A stretch of 64,000 nucleotides of DNA from Ancylobacter radicis. GTDB taxonomy: Bacteria; Pseudomonadota; Alphaproteobacteria; Rhizobiales; Xanthobacteraceae. Under the pieces are notes generated by a model that was not told the DNA's origin, searched no databases, and worked only from the letters and a program-made list of their open reading frames with translations. Positions 1 to 9,777 of the stretch are shown here, one piece after another; within the stretch, counting starts at the first letter, position 1; every line of letters starts with the position of its first letter. The position numbers and the translations under genes are program-made. The stretch is taken from positions 164,876 through 228,875 of the forward strand of contig NZ_JAHCQH010000012.1 in NCBI RefSeq assembly GCF_018449475.1. Direction: 5' to 3'.

Positions 1-34
1 CCGCGCCTGCTGCGCGGCGAGGCGTTGTAACGCC

Positions 35-259
35 TCAGCGCCGCTCGGCCTCTTCCTCGGAGAGTTGGCGGGCCTCGTCCGCCAGCATGATGGGAATGCC
101 GTCGCGGATTGGATAGGCGAGGCGCGCCGGGCGCGAGATCAGCTCATGGGCCGCGCGGTCATATTCCAGCGTCGCCTTGGTTACCGGGCAGACGAGGATT
201 TCCAGCAGCTTGGGATCGAGCTCGTAGCCGGAACGGGGGGACGGTGTGGTCTCGGCCAT
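35..259 (-). CDS. Trm112 family protein (UPF0434)
   Basis: Seventy-four-residue protein with the core [14 protein letters not shown] near residues 15-28 and [12 protein letters not shown] near 48-59, which is the standard pattern of the bacterial Trm112/YcaR family. Eukaryotic and archaeal Trm112 activates methyltransferases; the role of the bacterial short form is not firmly established. Only one cysteine (residue 24) remains, so a complete zinc ribbon is not expected. It starts at ATG 259, and the coding end lies near the window edge, so its downstream neighbour is not visible. Confidence 0.9.
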   Translation of the reverse strand: MAETTPSPRSGYELDPKLLEILVCPVTKATLEYDRAAHELISRPARLAYPIRDGIPIMLADEARQLSEEEAERR

Positions 260-380
260 GGCGGCATCTCCTGAAGCAGACGAGGGCCCGGCGCGACACC
301 GGGATTTTGCGCTATATAGCGCAGCCGGCTGACATTCTCACGTCAGCCGCCGCATCTTGCCTCCCCAGAGAACCCCGCCA

Positions 381-1055
381 ATGGACACGTCCCAGCTCGA
401 TCTCGTCTATGAGCCGCGCCTGCATGGCGAGACGGTCCAGCAATGGGTGTTCCGCCGCCTTCGCCGCTCGGTGATGAGCGGGCGCTTCCCGCCCGGACAG
501 GCGGTAACGATACGCGGCCTTGCCGAGGCGCTGGGCGTCTCCGCCATGCCGGTGCGCGAGGCGCTGCGCCGGCTGGTGGCCGAGCGCGCACTGGTGCTGC
601 TCGACAACCGCCGGGCGCGCGTGCCGGAAATGACCGCCCGGCGCTTCGAGGAATTGATGGCCGCGCGCACGCTGCTGGAATGCGAGGCGGCCTCGCGCGC
701 CCTGCCGCTGGCGGATCGCGGCTTCATCCGCCGGCTCCACGCGCTCAACCGCGATTCGGACGCGGCGGTGGAGGCGAACGACACCGAGGCGATGATCGAG
801 ACCAACCTCGCCTTCCATGGCGCGCTGTATGGGGGGCGGCCGGACAATGTGCTGCTGCCGCTGATCGAATCGGTCTGGCTTCAGATCGGCCCGTTCATGC
901 GCATGGCGCTGGAAGACCTTGAGACCCATTACCCGGTCGACCGCCATGCCGAGGCGCTGGCGGCGCTGGAAGCCCGGGACGAGGCGGCCCTGCGCCGCGC
1001 CATCGAGGCCGACATTCGCGACGGCATCGGCCATCTGAGGGCCAGGCTGGGCTAG
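381..1055 (+). CDS. GntR family transcriptional regulator, FadR/FCD type
   Basis: N-terminal winged helix-turn-helix (GRFPPGQAVTIRGLAEALGV, then a VREALRRL recognition segment at about residues 38-75), followed by an all-helical FCD ligand-binding domain with the typical acidic and histidine positions (ANDTEAMIETNLAFHGALY). I chose ATG 381 (MDTSQLDLVYEP). An upstream in-frame TTG at 357 is less likely. The effector is unknown; FCD regulators usually bind carboxylic acids. The next gene is convergent and separated by a palindromic repeat, so the target operon is not obvious from context. Confidence 0.88.
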   Translation: MDTSQLDLVYEPRLHGETVQQWVFRRLRRSVMSGRFPPGQAVTIRGLAEALGVSAMPVREALRRLVAERALVLLDNRRARVPEMTARRFEELMAARTLLECEAASRALPLADRGFIRRLHALNRDSDAAVEANDTEAMIETNLAFHGALYGGRPDNVLLPLIESVWLQIGPFMRMALEDLETHYPVDRHAEALAALEARDEAALRRAIEADIRDGIGHLRARLG

Positions 1056-1070
1056 GGGCTACAGTCGTGC

Positions 1071-1160
1071 CGTCATGCCCGGGCTTGGCCCGGGCATCCA
1101 TGAATTCGTTGCGGAAGCGGCCCAAGACGTGGATGGCCGGGCCAAGCCCGGCCATGACGG
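1071..1160. repeat. dispersed palindromic intergenic repeat, copy 1
   Basis: The left arm begins CGTCATGCCCGGGCTTGGCC and the right arm ends GGCCAAGCCCGGCCATGACG, so the two ends are nearly perfect inverted repeats. Each arm is itself a small hairpin (CCCGGGC..GCCCGGG). The same arms recur at 40872-40989, 41091-41226 and, more diverged, 52941-53030. This looks like a REP-like family. Here it sits between two convergent genes, where it could also act as a terminator or mRNA 3'-end stabiliser (inference). Confidence 0.85.
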
Positions 1161-1181
1161 TAGGAACCGTCGTAAGATCGC

Positions 1182-1985
1182 TCAGACCGCCGCCTTGAGC
1201 TTCGGCGCGCCGCGGCGCGCCTCGCCATAGAGCCGGGCGGCCGTGCCGAAGGCGGTGAAGACGCCGGAGGAGAGTTTGTCTTCCCAGAAGCGCCATTCCG
1301 GGTGCCACTGGATGGCGATGTTGAAGCCCGGCGTGTTCGGCACGCGGAAGGCCTCGATCGTGCCGTCCTCGGCCTGTGCCTCGATCTCGACGGCGGGGGC
1401 GAGCTGGGCCACGCCCTGACCGTGCAGCGAGTTGACCCGCCAGCGATCCGCGCCGGCCAGGCTGGCCAGCAGGCCGCCCGGCGCCAGCGCCACGTCATGG
1501 GCGGGCGCGTATTGGCCATCGAGGTCGAGGCTCGAATCCTCGCGATGGTCGAACCGGCCGGGCTGCTGGTAGAGCTTCTGGAACAGTGTGCCGCCCAGCG
1601 CGACATTCATCTCCTGAAAGCCCCGGCAGACGCCGAACAGCGGCACGCCGCGTTCCAGCGCCGCCTTGATCAGCGGCAGCGAGATATCGTCGCGGTGCGG
1701 ATCGGCCGGCAGCGGCGGATCATGCGGCAGGTCGCCATAATGCTGCGGGCCGACATTGGACGGGCTGCCGGGCAGGAAAATGCCGTCGACGAGATCGAGA
1801 ATCTCCTCGATCACCACGCGCTCCGGCGCCATCGCGGCATCGACCGCCGAAATGGTGCCGGGGATCAGCACCGGCATGGCCTGCGCGCCGCGCGCGACGG
1901 CATAGATGTATTTCTCGGTAACGCCGTGAGTGTTCTGACCATTGATCGTTTTCACGTCGCTGATCACGCCGATGACTGGCCGCAT
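1182..1985 (-). CDS. gamma-glutamyl-gamma-aminobutyrate hydrolase family protein (class I glutamine amidotransferase-like)
   Basis: 267 aa from ATG 1985 (MRPVIGVISDVKT). The class I amidotransferase nucleophile elbow is FGVCRGFQEMNV with Cys at about residue 120, and the catalytic His/Glu lie in IQWHPEW. N-terminal FLPGSPSNVGPQHY is typical of PuuD-like peptidase C26 proteins, which hydrolyse gamma-glutamyl conjugates such as gamma-glutamyl-GABA in putrescine breakdown. No other puu genes are nearby, so the exact substrate is uncertain. The open frame continues far upstream without a stop, but the family start is clearly at 1985. Confidence 0.87.
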   Translation of the reverse strand: MRPVIGVISDVKTINGQNTHGVTEKYIYAVARGAQAMPVLIPGTISAVDAAMAPERVVIEEILDLVDGIFLPGSPSNVGPQHYGDLPHDPPLPADPHRDDISLPLIKAALERGVPLFGVCRGFQEMNVALGGTLFQKLYQQPGRFDHREDSSLDLDGQYAPAHDVALAPGGLLASLAGADRWRVNSLHGQGVAQLAPAVEIEAQAEDGTIEAFRVPNTPGFNIAIQWHPEWRFWEDKLSSGVFTAFGTAARLYGEARRGAPKLKAAV

Positions 1986-2178
1986 GATGCCTACCCTGAA
2001 TTCCGGTTCCCCGATGTGGGAGCGGCACCCCTTTCCTGTCAACCGGGAGAGCGCGCGTGAGCCATGCAATCCGTGCCGCCCTCCTGCGCGGTTCTCGTGC
2101 GCCGCTCGCGTGCGCCACTCTTGCGGCACAGGGGCCGGCGGCACTAGAAGCGGGGCACGTTCACACGGCGGACCGCCC

Positions 2179-2742
2179 ATGCCGACAGCTCTGACCTCGC
2201 AGGATTTGTTCGACCGCTTCACCGAGCTGGGGATCGCCACCCGCACGGTGGAACACCCGCCGCTGTTCACGGTGGAGGATTCGCAGGCGCTGCGCGGCGA
2301 GATCGCCGGCGGGCATACCAAGAACCTCTTTCTCAAGGACAAGAAGGGCAATCTCTTCCTTGTCGTGGTCGAGGAGGAGGCCCGCGTCGACCTCAAGAGC
2401 CTGCATGTCCCGCTGGGCGCGGCGAGCCGGCTCTCCTTCGGTAGCGCCGAGCTTCTGGAGGAGGTGCTGGGCGTAAAGCCGGGCGCCGTCACCGCCTTCG
2501 GCCCGGTCAACGACACGCAGGGCCGCGTCACCGTCGTGCTCGATGCCGGGCTGATGGCGTATGAGGTCATCAACTGCCACCCGCTGGTGAACACGGCGAC
2601 CACCACCATTGCCCGCGACGACCTGATCCGCTTCCTGCGCGCCACCGGCCATGAGCCGATCATCCTGGCCGTGCCGCGCCGGGCGGAAGAGACGAAAGAT
2701 GAGGCGGGCGGCGAGGCCGGGGGCGAGGCTACGCCGGGCTGA
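2179..2742 (+). CDS. prolyl-tRNA deacylase, ProXp-ala/PrdX type (YbaK fold)
   Basis: 187 aa with YbaK/ProX family features: GGHTKNLFLKDKKGNLFLVV (about residues 47-66, including the conserved lysines), a GAVTAFGPVND segment near 115-125 and the C-terminal INCHPLVNTATT motif. Free-standing editing proteins of this type hydrolyse alanyl-tRNA(Pro). ATG 2179 is preceded by a GC-rich leader shared with the divergent amidotransferase gene. The last 15 residues are a low-complexity E/G-rich tail. Amino-acid specificity is inferred from family resemblance. Confidence 0.85.
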   Translation: MPTALTSQDLFDRFTELGIATRTVEHPPLFTVEDSQALRGEIAGGHTKNLFLKDKKGNLFLVVVEEEARVDLKSLHVPLGAASRLSFGSAELLEEVLGVKPGAVTAFGPVNDTQGRVTVVLDAGLMAYEVINCHPLVNTATTTIARDDLIRFLRATGHEPIILAVPRRAEETKDEAGGEAGGEATPG

Positions 2743-2843
2743 TCGTGCCGTGCCGAAGCGGTTGCATTCACGCACCGGCCAACCATGTTAGAGCGGCGCA
2801 CGCGAGAGGCGGGCGCGACGAGGATTGCGAGGGGACGACACCC

Positions 2844-3776
2844 ATGTTGCTGAACCAGCCCGCCACCCCCCCGAACGGGACGACGCCGGCCGGCGATGAT
2901 GTCGTGATCGACGTCACCACCCGGAGCTTCATGAAGGACGTGGTCGAGGAATCGCGCCAGCGCCCGGTGCTGGTGGATTTCTGGGCCCCCTGGTGCGGGC
3001 CCTGCCGCCAGCTCACGCCGATCATCGAAAAAGTGGTGCGCGCGGCCAAGGGCAAGGTGCGCCTCGCCAAGATGAACACTGACGAGCACCCGTCCGTGGC
3101 CCAGCAGCTCGGCATCCAGTCCCTGCCGACCGTCTATGCCTTCGTCAACGGCCAGCCGGTCGACGGCTTCATGGGCGCGCAGCCGGAAACCCAGATCCAG
3201 GCGCTGATCGACCGCCTTGTCGCGGCGGCCGGTGGCGAGGATGCCGCCGGCGACATCGCCGAAGTGGTGGCGACCGGCGAGGCCCTGCTGGCCGAGGGCG
3301 ACCTTGTCGGCGCGGCGGAAGTGTTCGCCTCCGTGCTCGCCGAGGAGCCGGGCCATGTGAAGGCGCTGGCAGGTCTCGCCCGCGCCCAGATGACCGCCGG
3401 CGACCTCGCCGCCGCCAAGGCGACGCTGGCACTGGCGCCCGAGGCGATCGCCAATGACCCGGCGCTGACCGCCGTGCGGGCCGCCATCGAGCTTGAGGAA
3501 GCCGCCGCCGAACTCGGCGATGTGCGCGACCTGGAGGCCAAGGTCGCCGCCAACCCGCTCGACCATCAGGCGCGGTTCGATCTGGCTCTGGCGCTCAACG
3601 CCCATGGCAAGCGCGAGGAGGCGGCCGACCATCTGCTCGCCATCGTGCGCAAGGACCGCACTTGGAACGAGGACGGCGCGCGCAAGCAGCTCGTGCAGTT
3701 CTTCGAAGCCTGGGGGCCGACCGACGAGCACACCCTCACCGGGCGGCGCCGCCTGTCCTCCATCCTGTTCGCCTGA
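2844..3776 (+). CDS. thioredoxin with TPR tail, CnoX/YbbN-like co-chaperone
   Basis: 310 aa. A thioredoxin fold occupies about residues 20-125 with active site WCGPC (Cys51/Cys54); a helical tetratricopeptide region (repeated LLAEGDLVGAAEVFASVLAEEPG-like units) runs to the C terminus. This matches the YbbN/CnoX family, which passes oxidation-damaged clients to DnaK and GroEL. Unlike E. coli CnoX, which lacks a full CxxC, the complete motif here suggests redox activity. A LON-domain gene follows 29 bases downstream, the usual alphaproteobacterial pairing. Confidence 0.88.
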   Translation: MLLNQPATPPNGTTPAGDDVVIDVTTRSFMKDVVEESRQRPVLVDFWAPWCGPCRQLTPIIEKVVRAAKGKVRLAKMNTDEHPSVAQQLGIQSLPTVYAFVNGQPVDGFMGAQPETQIQALIDRLVAAAGGEDAAGDIAEVVATGEALLAEGDLVGAAEVFASVLAEEPGHVKALAGLARAQMTAGDLAAAKATLALAPEAIANDPALTAVRAAIELEEAAAELGDVRDLEAKVAANPLDHQARFDLALALNAHGKREEAADHLLAIVRKDRTWNEDGARKQLVQFFEAWGPTDEHTLTGRRRLSSILFA

Positions 3777-3805
3777 GCCTTTCTCACCCGCTCGAAGGAG
3801 CCTTG

Positions 3806-4486
3806 ATGGCGATCAACAAGCCCTATGGCGGCCCTTCCGAGCTGCCGCGCACCATTCCGCTGTTTCCGCTGGAAGGGGCGCTGCTGCTGCCGCGCTGTCA
3901 GTTGCCGCTCAACGTGTTCGAGCCGCGCTATGTGGCGATGGTCGACGCGGCGCTGGCCGGCAGCCGGCTGATCGGCATGATCCAGCCGGCCTTCGACCCG
4001 ACCGGCCGGCCCATGGCCGGCGGGGCGGCGCTGGCCGGGGTCGGCTGCGTCGGGCGCATCACCGAGATCGCCGAGAGCGGCGACGGGCGCTACATCCTCA
4101 ACCTCTCCGGCGTCGCCCGTTTCCGCCTGCTGGCGGAGATCGAGGCGGACACGCTGTTCCGCCAGGGCGAGGTGGATTTCGCGCCCTTCGCCGACGACTT
4201 CAAGCCGGGCGCGGGCGGCGACGCGGTGAATCGCGGGGCGCTGCTGCGCACGCTCGCCGACTATCTCGACGCCAACCAGCTGGAAGCCGACTGGGAGAGC
4301 ATCAAGGACGCGCCGAACGAGGCGCTGGTCAATGCGCTCGCCATGATGTCGCCCTTTGGCCCGCGCGAGAAACAGGCGCTGCTGGAGGCGCCGACGCTCG
4401 GCGCGCGCGCCGAGATGCTGATCGCCGTCACCCAGATGGCGATGGCCCGCACCGCCGGCGGCGACGGCGACAACTCGCTCCAGTAG
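3806..4486 (+). CDS. LON peptidase substrate-binding domain protein
   Basis: 226 aa consisting of a stand-alone LON N-terminal domain: RTIPLFPLEGALLLPRCQLPLNVFEPRYVAM at about 15-45 is the diagnostic opening. No ATPase or protease domain follows. ATG 3806 has a good ribosome site (GAAGGAG, 3794-3800). It probably forms a transcription unit with the thioredoxin gene. Such single-domain LON proteins are common, and their substrates are unknown. Confidence 0.85.
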   Translation: MAINKPYGGPSELPRTIPLFPLEGALLLPRCQLPLNVFEPRYVAMVDAALAGSRLIGMIQPAFDPTGRPMAGGAALAGVGCVGRITEIAESGDGRYILNLSGVARFRLLAEIEADTLFRQGEVDFAPFADDFKPGAGGDAVNRGALLRTLADYLDANQLEADWESIKDAPNEALVNALAMMSPFGPREKQALLEAPTLGARAEMLIAVTQMAMARTAGGDGDNSLQ

Positions 4487-4491
4487 CGGCC

Positions 4492-7400
4492 CTACTCCGC
4501 CGCGATCGGCGGATTGGGATGCGGCGGGCGCGGTGTCGCCGGCTGCGGCATGACGGGCTGCGGCATCACATGCACCGTCGGCAGGGCGGCCGGGGTGGCG
4601 GTCTCGTCCGGCTCGTCCCGCGCGCCGACGAAGCGCCCGAACACCCGGCCGAAGAAGTGGCCGAGATCGTCCATCAGCGTGAACACCGCCGGCACGAAGA
4701 CCAGCGACAGCGCGGTCGAGGCGAGCAGCCCGCCAATCACCGCGATCGCCATGGGCGAGCGGAAATCGCCGCCCTCCCCCAACCCCAGCGCCGACGGCAC
4801 CATGCCCGCCACCATGGCGATGGTGGTCATGACGATCGGCTGGGCGCGCTTGCGGCCGGCCTCGATGAGCGCCGTCGTCCGGTCGGTGCCGGAATGGATG
4901 GCCTCGATGGCGAAATCGACCAGCAGGATGGTGTTCTTGGTGACGATGCCCATCAGCATCAGGAAGCCGATCACCACCGGCAGCGTCATCGCATTGCCGG
5001 TGATGAGCAGCGCGATGAAGGCCCCGCCCACCGAGAGCGGAAGGGCGATCAGGATGGTCACCGGCTGGAACACATTGGCGAACAGCAGCACCAGCACCGC
5101 CAGCACCATCAGCACGCCGGCTCCCATGGCGGTGGCGAAGCCGCCGAACACCTCGGCCATGATCTCGGCGTCGCCGGTTTCCCGGAGCACCACGCCCGGC
5201 GGCAGGTTCCGCGCGGCGGGCAGGGCATAGACCTCGGCCAGCGCCTCGCCAAGCTGGGTGTTGCCGGCCAGATCGCCCTCGATGGCGACGCGGCGGGCGC
5301 GATCATAGCGGTTGAGGGCGGTCGGCCCGGTGCCGAAGGAGATGTCGGCCACCGCCGCGAGCGGCACCGAGGCGCCGGCCGCGGTGCGCACCTTCAGCGT
5401 CTCGAAAGTCGAGATATCCGCCCGCGCCGCCTCGTCGAGCTGCACCCGGATCGGCACCTGGCGGTCGCCGGCGGAGAATTTGGCGAGGTTCTGCGACACG
5501 TCGCCAATGGTGGCGATGCGCACCGTCTCGGCGATGTCGGCGACCGACACGCCAAGCTCGGCGGCCTCGGCCAGCTTGGGCACGACGCGCAGCTCCGGCC
5601 GGTCCAGCGCGGCGGTGGTGACGACATTGCTCAGCCCCTTCACATCGGCGCGGATCTCGCGCTCCAGTTCCAGTGCCGCCTGCTCCACCGCCTCGCCATT
5701 CGATCCCGACAGGATCAGGGTGAACTCGCGCTGGCCCGGCCCGGCCCCGCCGGAGGAGCCGAAGCTGAAGCGCAGATCCGGGATGCGGGCGATCTCCGCC
5801 TGCATCCGGGTCTCGAATTCCTTCTGCGTCGCCGCGCGGTCGGCCCGCGGCACGAGGTTGACGATGATCGTCGCCTTGCGCACCTCGCCGGCACCGTTGG
5901 CGGGCCCGCTGGTCTCGCCCGAACCGGCGGTGGCGAACACGCTACCGACTTCCGGCTGCGCCTTCATCTCGTCGGAGATCTCGTCGACCACCTGACGGGT
6001 GGCGGCCAGCGTCGCCCCCGGCGGCAGCTCGACGGAGAGCACCGAGCGCGACACGTCGGAATTCGGGATGAAGCCCGACGGCAACAGGGTGGAGAGGTAC
6101 ATCGAGCCGATGAACAGCAGGATGCCGCCCGCGACGGTGAGGAAGCGATGGCGGATCGAGGTGTGCAGCAGGCGGACATAGACGCGCATCAGCGCGCTGT
6201 CCGGCGTCTCGCGGTGGCCATGGTCGCGCATGAAATAGGCGGCCAGCATCGGCGTGAGCAGGCGCGCCACCAAGAGCGAGAACAGCACGGCGACCGCGAC
6301 GGTGATGCCGAACTGGCGGAAATACTGGCCGGCAATGCCGCCCATGAAGCTGACGGGCAGGAACACCGCGACGATGGTCAGCGTGGTCGCCACCACGGCG
6401 AGACCGATCTCGTCCGCCGCCTCGATGGCCGCGCGATAGGCGGATTTGCCCATCCGCATATGGCGTACGATGTTCTCAATCTCGACAATCGCGTCGTCGA
6501 CCAGGATGCCCGTCACCAGCGTGACGGCGAGCAGGCTCACCCCGTTCAGCGAGAAGCCGAGCAGGTCCATCACCCAGAAGGTCGGCAGGATGGAGAGCGG
6601 GATGGCGAGCGCCGAGATGATGGTGGCGCGCCAGTCGCGCAGGAACAGCATGACCACGATGATCGCGAGGATCGCGCCCTCGATCAGCGTGTGCATGGCG
6701 GAATCATAATCCGCCTCGGTGTACTTCACCGTCGAATCGATCAGGGTGATCTCGACTTCCGGGTGCGCGGCCTCGAGCTTGCGAAGGTCCTCCGCCACGT
6801 TCTCGGCCACCACGACATCGGAAAAGCCCTTGGCGCGGTAGATGCCGAAGGCGACCACCGGCTTGCCGTCGAGACGGGCGAAGATGCGCGGCTCGGCGGC
6901 GCCATCGGTCACCGTGCCGAGGTCGGCGAGGCGCACATGGCGCGAGGCCCCGCCTCCGCTGGCCGGCAGGGCGATGCGGGTCTGCGCCAGTTCGGCGACG
7001 GTGGTCGCCCCGCCCAGCGTGCGCACGGACTGTTCCTGCGTGCCGATTTCACCCCGGCCGCCGGCCAGATCGACATTGGTCGCGGCGAGCTGCCGGTTGA
7101 CGTCGGCCGCGGTGACGCCGAGGGCGGCGAGCCGGTCCGGGTCGAGCGAGATGCGGATTTCGCGTTCGACGCCGCCCTCGCGCTTGACCTGCGCCACGCC
7201 GCGCACGCCCTGAAGGGCACGGATCACCGTGTCGTCGACGAACCAGGAGAGTTCCTCCGGCGTCATCGACGGCGCGGAGGCGGCATAGGTGACGATGGCC
7301 ATGCCTTCGACATCGATGCGCTGGATCAGCGGCTCCTCAATGTCCTGCGGCAGTTCCGAGCGGATATTGGTGACCGCGTCGCGCACATCGTTCACGGCGC

Positions 7401-7713
7401 GGTCGACCTGCGTTTCCAGCTGGAACTCGACCGTGGTGATGGAGGTGCCTTCGGTGATCGACGAGGTGATGTGCTTCACCCCCTGCACGCCGGCCACCGC
7501 TGTCTCGACCCGTTTCGTCACCTGGCTTTCCAGCTCGCTCGGCGCGGCGCCGGGCTGGGTGACGACGACGGAGACGATCGGCACGTCGATATTCGGCATG
7601 CGCGTGATCGGCAGCCGGTCGAAGGTGAACAGGCCGATCGCGGTCAGCACCACGAACAGGACGATGGAGGGGACCGGCTTGCGGATCGCCCAGGCGGAGA
7701 CGTTGAGCGCCAT
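4492..7713 (-). CDS. efflux RND transporter permease (HAE1-type)
   Basis: 1073 aa, the normal length for an RND pump. N terminus [14 protein letters not shown] is followed by the first membrane helix. Two periplasmic porter loops separate two six-helix halves. Transmembrane helix 4 contains [18 protein letters not shown] with the proton-relay aspartates, and the second half carries the matching [14 protein letters not shown] with the lysine. Its start overlaps the adaptor's stop by one base, so the two are translationally coupled. The C-terminal 30 residues are P/M-rich. No outer-membrane channel gene is present, so a TolC-like protein would come from elsewhere. Confidence 0.95.
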   Translation of the reverse strand: MALNVSAWAIRKPVPSIVLFVVLTAIGLFTFDRLPITRMPNIDVPIVSVVVTQPGAAPSELESQVTKRVETAVAGVQGVKHITSSITEGTSITTVEFQLETQVDRAVNDVRDAVTNIRSELPQDIEEPLIQRIDVEGMAIVTYAASAPSMTPEELSWFVDDTVIRALQGVRGVAQVKREGGVEREIRISLDPDRLAALGVTAADVNRQLAATNVDLAGGRGEIGTQEQSVRTLGGATTVAELAQTRIALPASGGGASRHVRLADLGTVTDGAAEPRIFARLDGKPVVAFGIYRAKGFSDVVVAENVAEDLRKLEAAHPEVEITLIDSTVKYTEADYDSAMHTLIEGAILAIIVVMLFLRDWRATIISALAIPLSILPTFWVMDLLGFSLNGVSLLAVTLVTGILVDDAIVEIENIVRHMRMGKSAYRAAIEAADEIGLAVVATTLTIVAVFLPVSFMGGIAGQYFRQFGITVAVAVLFSLLVARLLTPMLAAYFMRDHGHRETPDSALMRVYVRLLHTSIRHRFLTVAGGILLFIGSMYLSTLLPSGFIPNSDVSRSVLSVELPPGATLAATRQVVDEISDEMKAQPEVGSVFATAGSGETSGPANGAGEVRKATIIVNLVPRADRAATQKEFETRMQAEIARIPDLRFSFGSSGGAGPGQREFTLILSGSNGEAVEQAALELEREIRADVKGLSNVVTTAALDRPELRVVPKLAEAAELGVSVADIAETVRIATIGDVSQNLAKFSAGDRQVPIRVQLDEAARADISTFETLKVRTAAGASVPLAAVADISFGTGPTALNRYDRARRVAIEGDLAGNTQLGEALAEVYALPAARNLPPGVVLRETGDAEIMAEVFGGFATAMGAGVLMVLAVLVLLFANVFQPVTILIALPLSVGGAFIALLITGNAMTLPVVIGFLMLMGIVTKNTILLVDFAIEAIHSGTDRTTALIEAGRKRAQPIVMTTIAMVAGMVPSALGLGEGGDFRSPMAIAVIGGLLASTALSLVFVPAVFTLMDDLGHFFGRVFGRFVGARDEPDETATPAALPTVHVMPQPVMPQPATPRPPHPNPPIAAE

Positions 7714-8972
7714 CAGGAATTGCCCTTCGCGGGATCCGGCAGCGGTACCGGCGTGACGGTGTCGCCCTCGCGCAGGAACCCACCGGCGCGGGCGACCACC
7801 TGCTCGCCCTCGCTCACGCCCTCGATGATCTCGACATAGCCGTCGCCCTTGAGGCCGGTCTTCACCTTGCGCAGGCGCACCGTATCATCCTCGATGACGA
7901 GGATGGTCGCGCCCTCCGCGCCGAACTGGATCGCCGATTGCGGCAAGGCGAGGCCCTGGCGGCGGGCCAGTTCGATGACGCCGCGCGCATAGGCACCCGG
8001 GCGCAGCCGCTTGTCGTCCGGCAGTGCCACGGCGACGCGGGCGAGGCGCGTGGCGGTGTCCACCTTGGCGCCGACGAGGCGCACCCGGCCCTGTATCGGC
8101 GCGTCGAAGCCGGCCGGCGTCACCGCCACCGGGAGATCGACGGCGATGCGCGGCAAAGCGGATTCCGGCACTTCGGCATCAAGGTCGATGGCGCCGTCCT
8201 TCACGATGCGGAAAAGCGGCTCGCTATTGGCCGACAGCACGATGGAGCCGATGCGGGCGGAGCGCGACGAGACGATGCCCGCCTGCGGCGCCTTGATGTC
8301 GGTGCGGGCCAGCCGCACCTCCAACTCGTCGCGATTGGCGGCGATCTGGGCGACGTCGGCCTCGGCGGCGATTACCGATTCCTCGGCGGCCGTGACCTGC
8401 GCCGCCGCGACCTTGGCCGCGCGCTCGCGCTGGTCCAGCACCTCCTGCGAGGTGGCGCCGGTCTTGATCAGGGTACGGGCGCGCTCCACCGCCGCATCGG
8501 CCTCGGTGCGCTGGGCGACGGCCTGTTCGAGCTGCGCCTTCTGCTGGGCGATGGCGGCGCGGGCACGGGCGGCATTGGCGGTGTTCTGCGCCAGCAGCGT
8601 GACCAGCATGTCGCGGGAGAGGCGGGCGAGAACCTGGCCCTGCGCGACCCGGTCGCCCTCCTCGACGAGGATTTCCTCGATCCGCAGAGCGTCAATCTCC
8701 GGCCCGACCATGATCTCCTCGCGCGCCACCAGCGTTCCGGTGACCGGCAGCGTCTCCACTACCTCGCGCCGCGCGGCAGGGACGACCGAGATGGAAATGC
8801 CCTTGACCTTGGCGGGCGCGGGCGCCGCGACCTCGGCCTGCGCCGGCTCGCCAAAGCTAAGGCCCGCCGCGATGCGGTCGCGGAAGGCATAGCCGGCGAT
8901 GCCCACCACGACGGCGGTCATGGTGAGGGCGAGGGCGACGCGCCCGGGGAAGGAAGGGGTCTTGGCGGTCAT
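7713..8972 (-). CDS. efflux RND transporter periplasmic adaptor subunit
   Basis: 419 aa membrane-fusion protein. An N-terminal signal anchor (about residues 12-32) is followed by a lipoyl half-motif (ALRIEEILVEEGDRVAQGQVLARL), an alpha-hairpin coiled coil rich in Ala/Gln/Glu (about 125-215), the second lipoyl half (IKAPQAGIVSSRSARIGSIV), and beta-barrel and membrane-proximal domains. It is the middle gene of a tetR-adaptor-pump operon, overlapping the upstream regulator by four bases. Confidence 0.94.
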   Translation of the reverse strand: MTAKTPSFPGRVALALTMTAVVVGIAGYAFRDRIAAGLSFGEPAQAEVAAPAPAKVKGISISVVPAARREVVETLPVTGTLVAREEIMVGPEIDALRIEEILVEEGDRVAQGQVLARLSRDMLVTLLAQNTANAARARAAIAQQKAQLEQAVAQRTEADAAVERARTLIKTGATSQEVLDQRERAAKVAAAQVTAAEESVIAAEADVAQIAANRDELEVRLARTDIKAPQAGIVSSRSARIGSIVLSANSEPLFRIVKDGAIDLDAEVPESALPRIAVDLPVAVTPAGFDAPIQGRVRLVGAKVDTATRLARVAVALPDDKRLRPGAYARGVIELARRQGLALPQSAIQFGAEGATILVIEDDTVRLRKVKTGLKGDGYVEIIEGVSEGEQVVARAGGFLREGDTVTPVPLPDPAKGNS

Positions 8973-9667
8973 GGAATCTCATCCGTGGCGGGCGTCGGCG
9001 CGCGCGGCGCGAGCATCCGGCCGATCAGTTCGGCAATCTCGGGCATCATACGGTCGAGCGGCATGTCGGGATCGAAGCGGCTGCGCAGGATGAGGCCATC
9101 GCCAATCGCCCCCAGCAGCAGCATCACCATGTCGCCATCGAGGCCGGGATCGACCTCGCCTTTGGCCTGCGCCGCGTGAAAGCAGCGCAGGATCGCGTCG
9201 TTCATCTCGGCCTCGACCGCGTCGAAGGTCGGCTTGAGCGCGGGATTGCGGGCGGTTTCGGCATAGATCTCAGGGCCGAGCGCGATGCACACCGCCGGAG
9301 CCTCGCGGGAGAACAGCGCCGCGCCCATGCGGGCGATCCCCTCGACAAAGCTGGGGGCCGTCTCAAGCACCTCGATCAGGGTGGTGCGAGCGGCCTGTTC
9401 CTCCTCGATGATGGCGAGGATGATGGATTCCTTGGAGGGGAAATAGCGGTAGAGCCCACCCGGGCTCATGCCGGCCTCGGCACAGATCTGCTGCATCGAG
9501 GTGCCGTGGAAGCCGGAGCGGGTGAAGCAGGCGATAGCCGCGTCCAGCACACGGCGGCGCGGTTCCGGCCGGCGGGGCGCCGCCACCTTGGAAGGGGCCG
9601 GTCGATCGCCGGGAGGGCGGCCCGACGGGGCCGGCAGGCGGGCGGGAGCGGCGGGCATCGACAGCAT
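8969..9667 (-). CDS. TetR/AcrR family repressor of the RND efflux operon
   Basis: 232 aa. A proline-rich N-terminal 30 residues precedes the TetR helix-turn-helix (RVLDAAIACFTRSGFHGTSMQQICAEAGMSPGGLYRYF, about 40-75). The C-terminal half matches TetR ligand-binding domains. It is the first gene of the operon and overlaps the adaptor by four bases (ATGA type), so it should regulate its own expression along with the pump. Two copies of an 18-bp sequence containing a palindrome lie just upstream and are its likely operators. Confidence 0.93.
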   Translation of the reverse strand: MLSMPAAPARLPAPSGRPPGDRPAPSKVAAPRRPEPRRRVLDAAIACFTRSGFHGTSMQQICAEAGMSPGGLYRYFPSKESIILAIIEEEQAARTTLIEVLETAPSFVEGIARMGAALFSREAPAVCIALGPEIYAETARNPALKPTFDAVEAEMNDAILRCFHAAQAKGEVDPGLDGDMVMLLLGAIGDGLILRSRFDPDMPLDRMMPEIAELIGRMLAPRAPTPATDEIP

Positions 9668-9679
9668 CCGATTTGAGAG

Positions 9680-9744
9680 CGAACGTTCGTTCGCATCTAG
9701 GGCAACGTAGCGTCAAGAGTCAAGAACGAACGTTCGTTCGCATC
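9680..9744. promoter_or_regulatory. duplicated operator of the TetR-efflux operon
   Basis: The 18-mer CGAACGTTCGTTCGCATC occurs at 9680-9697 and 9727-9744. The second copy extends to a perfect 16-bp palindrome GAACGAACGTTCGTTC (9724-9739). GAACGAACG-type sites are typical for AcrR-like TetR repressors. They lie 13 to 78 bases upstream of the tetR start, where they would cover the promoter. The spacing of 47 bp is roughly 4.5 helical turns. Confidence 0.82.
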
Positions 9745-9777
9745 CCCTGACCGATACGCCGCATGGCGCGGGACGGA

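Noticed and set aside
1986..3731. Upstream extension of the class I amidotransferase frame to 849 codons
   Set aside because: It runs antisense through the ProX and thioredoxin genes, both of which have strong motifs; the amidotransferase family starts at 1985.
3493..7839. A 1448-codon open frame on the plus strand antisense to the RND pump
   Set aside because: High-GC antisense shadow with histidine/arginine-rich sequence and no domains; the minus-strand RND and adaptor genes explain the DNA.
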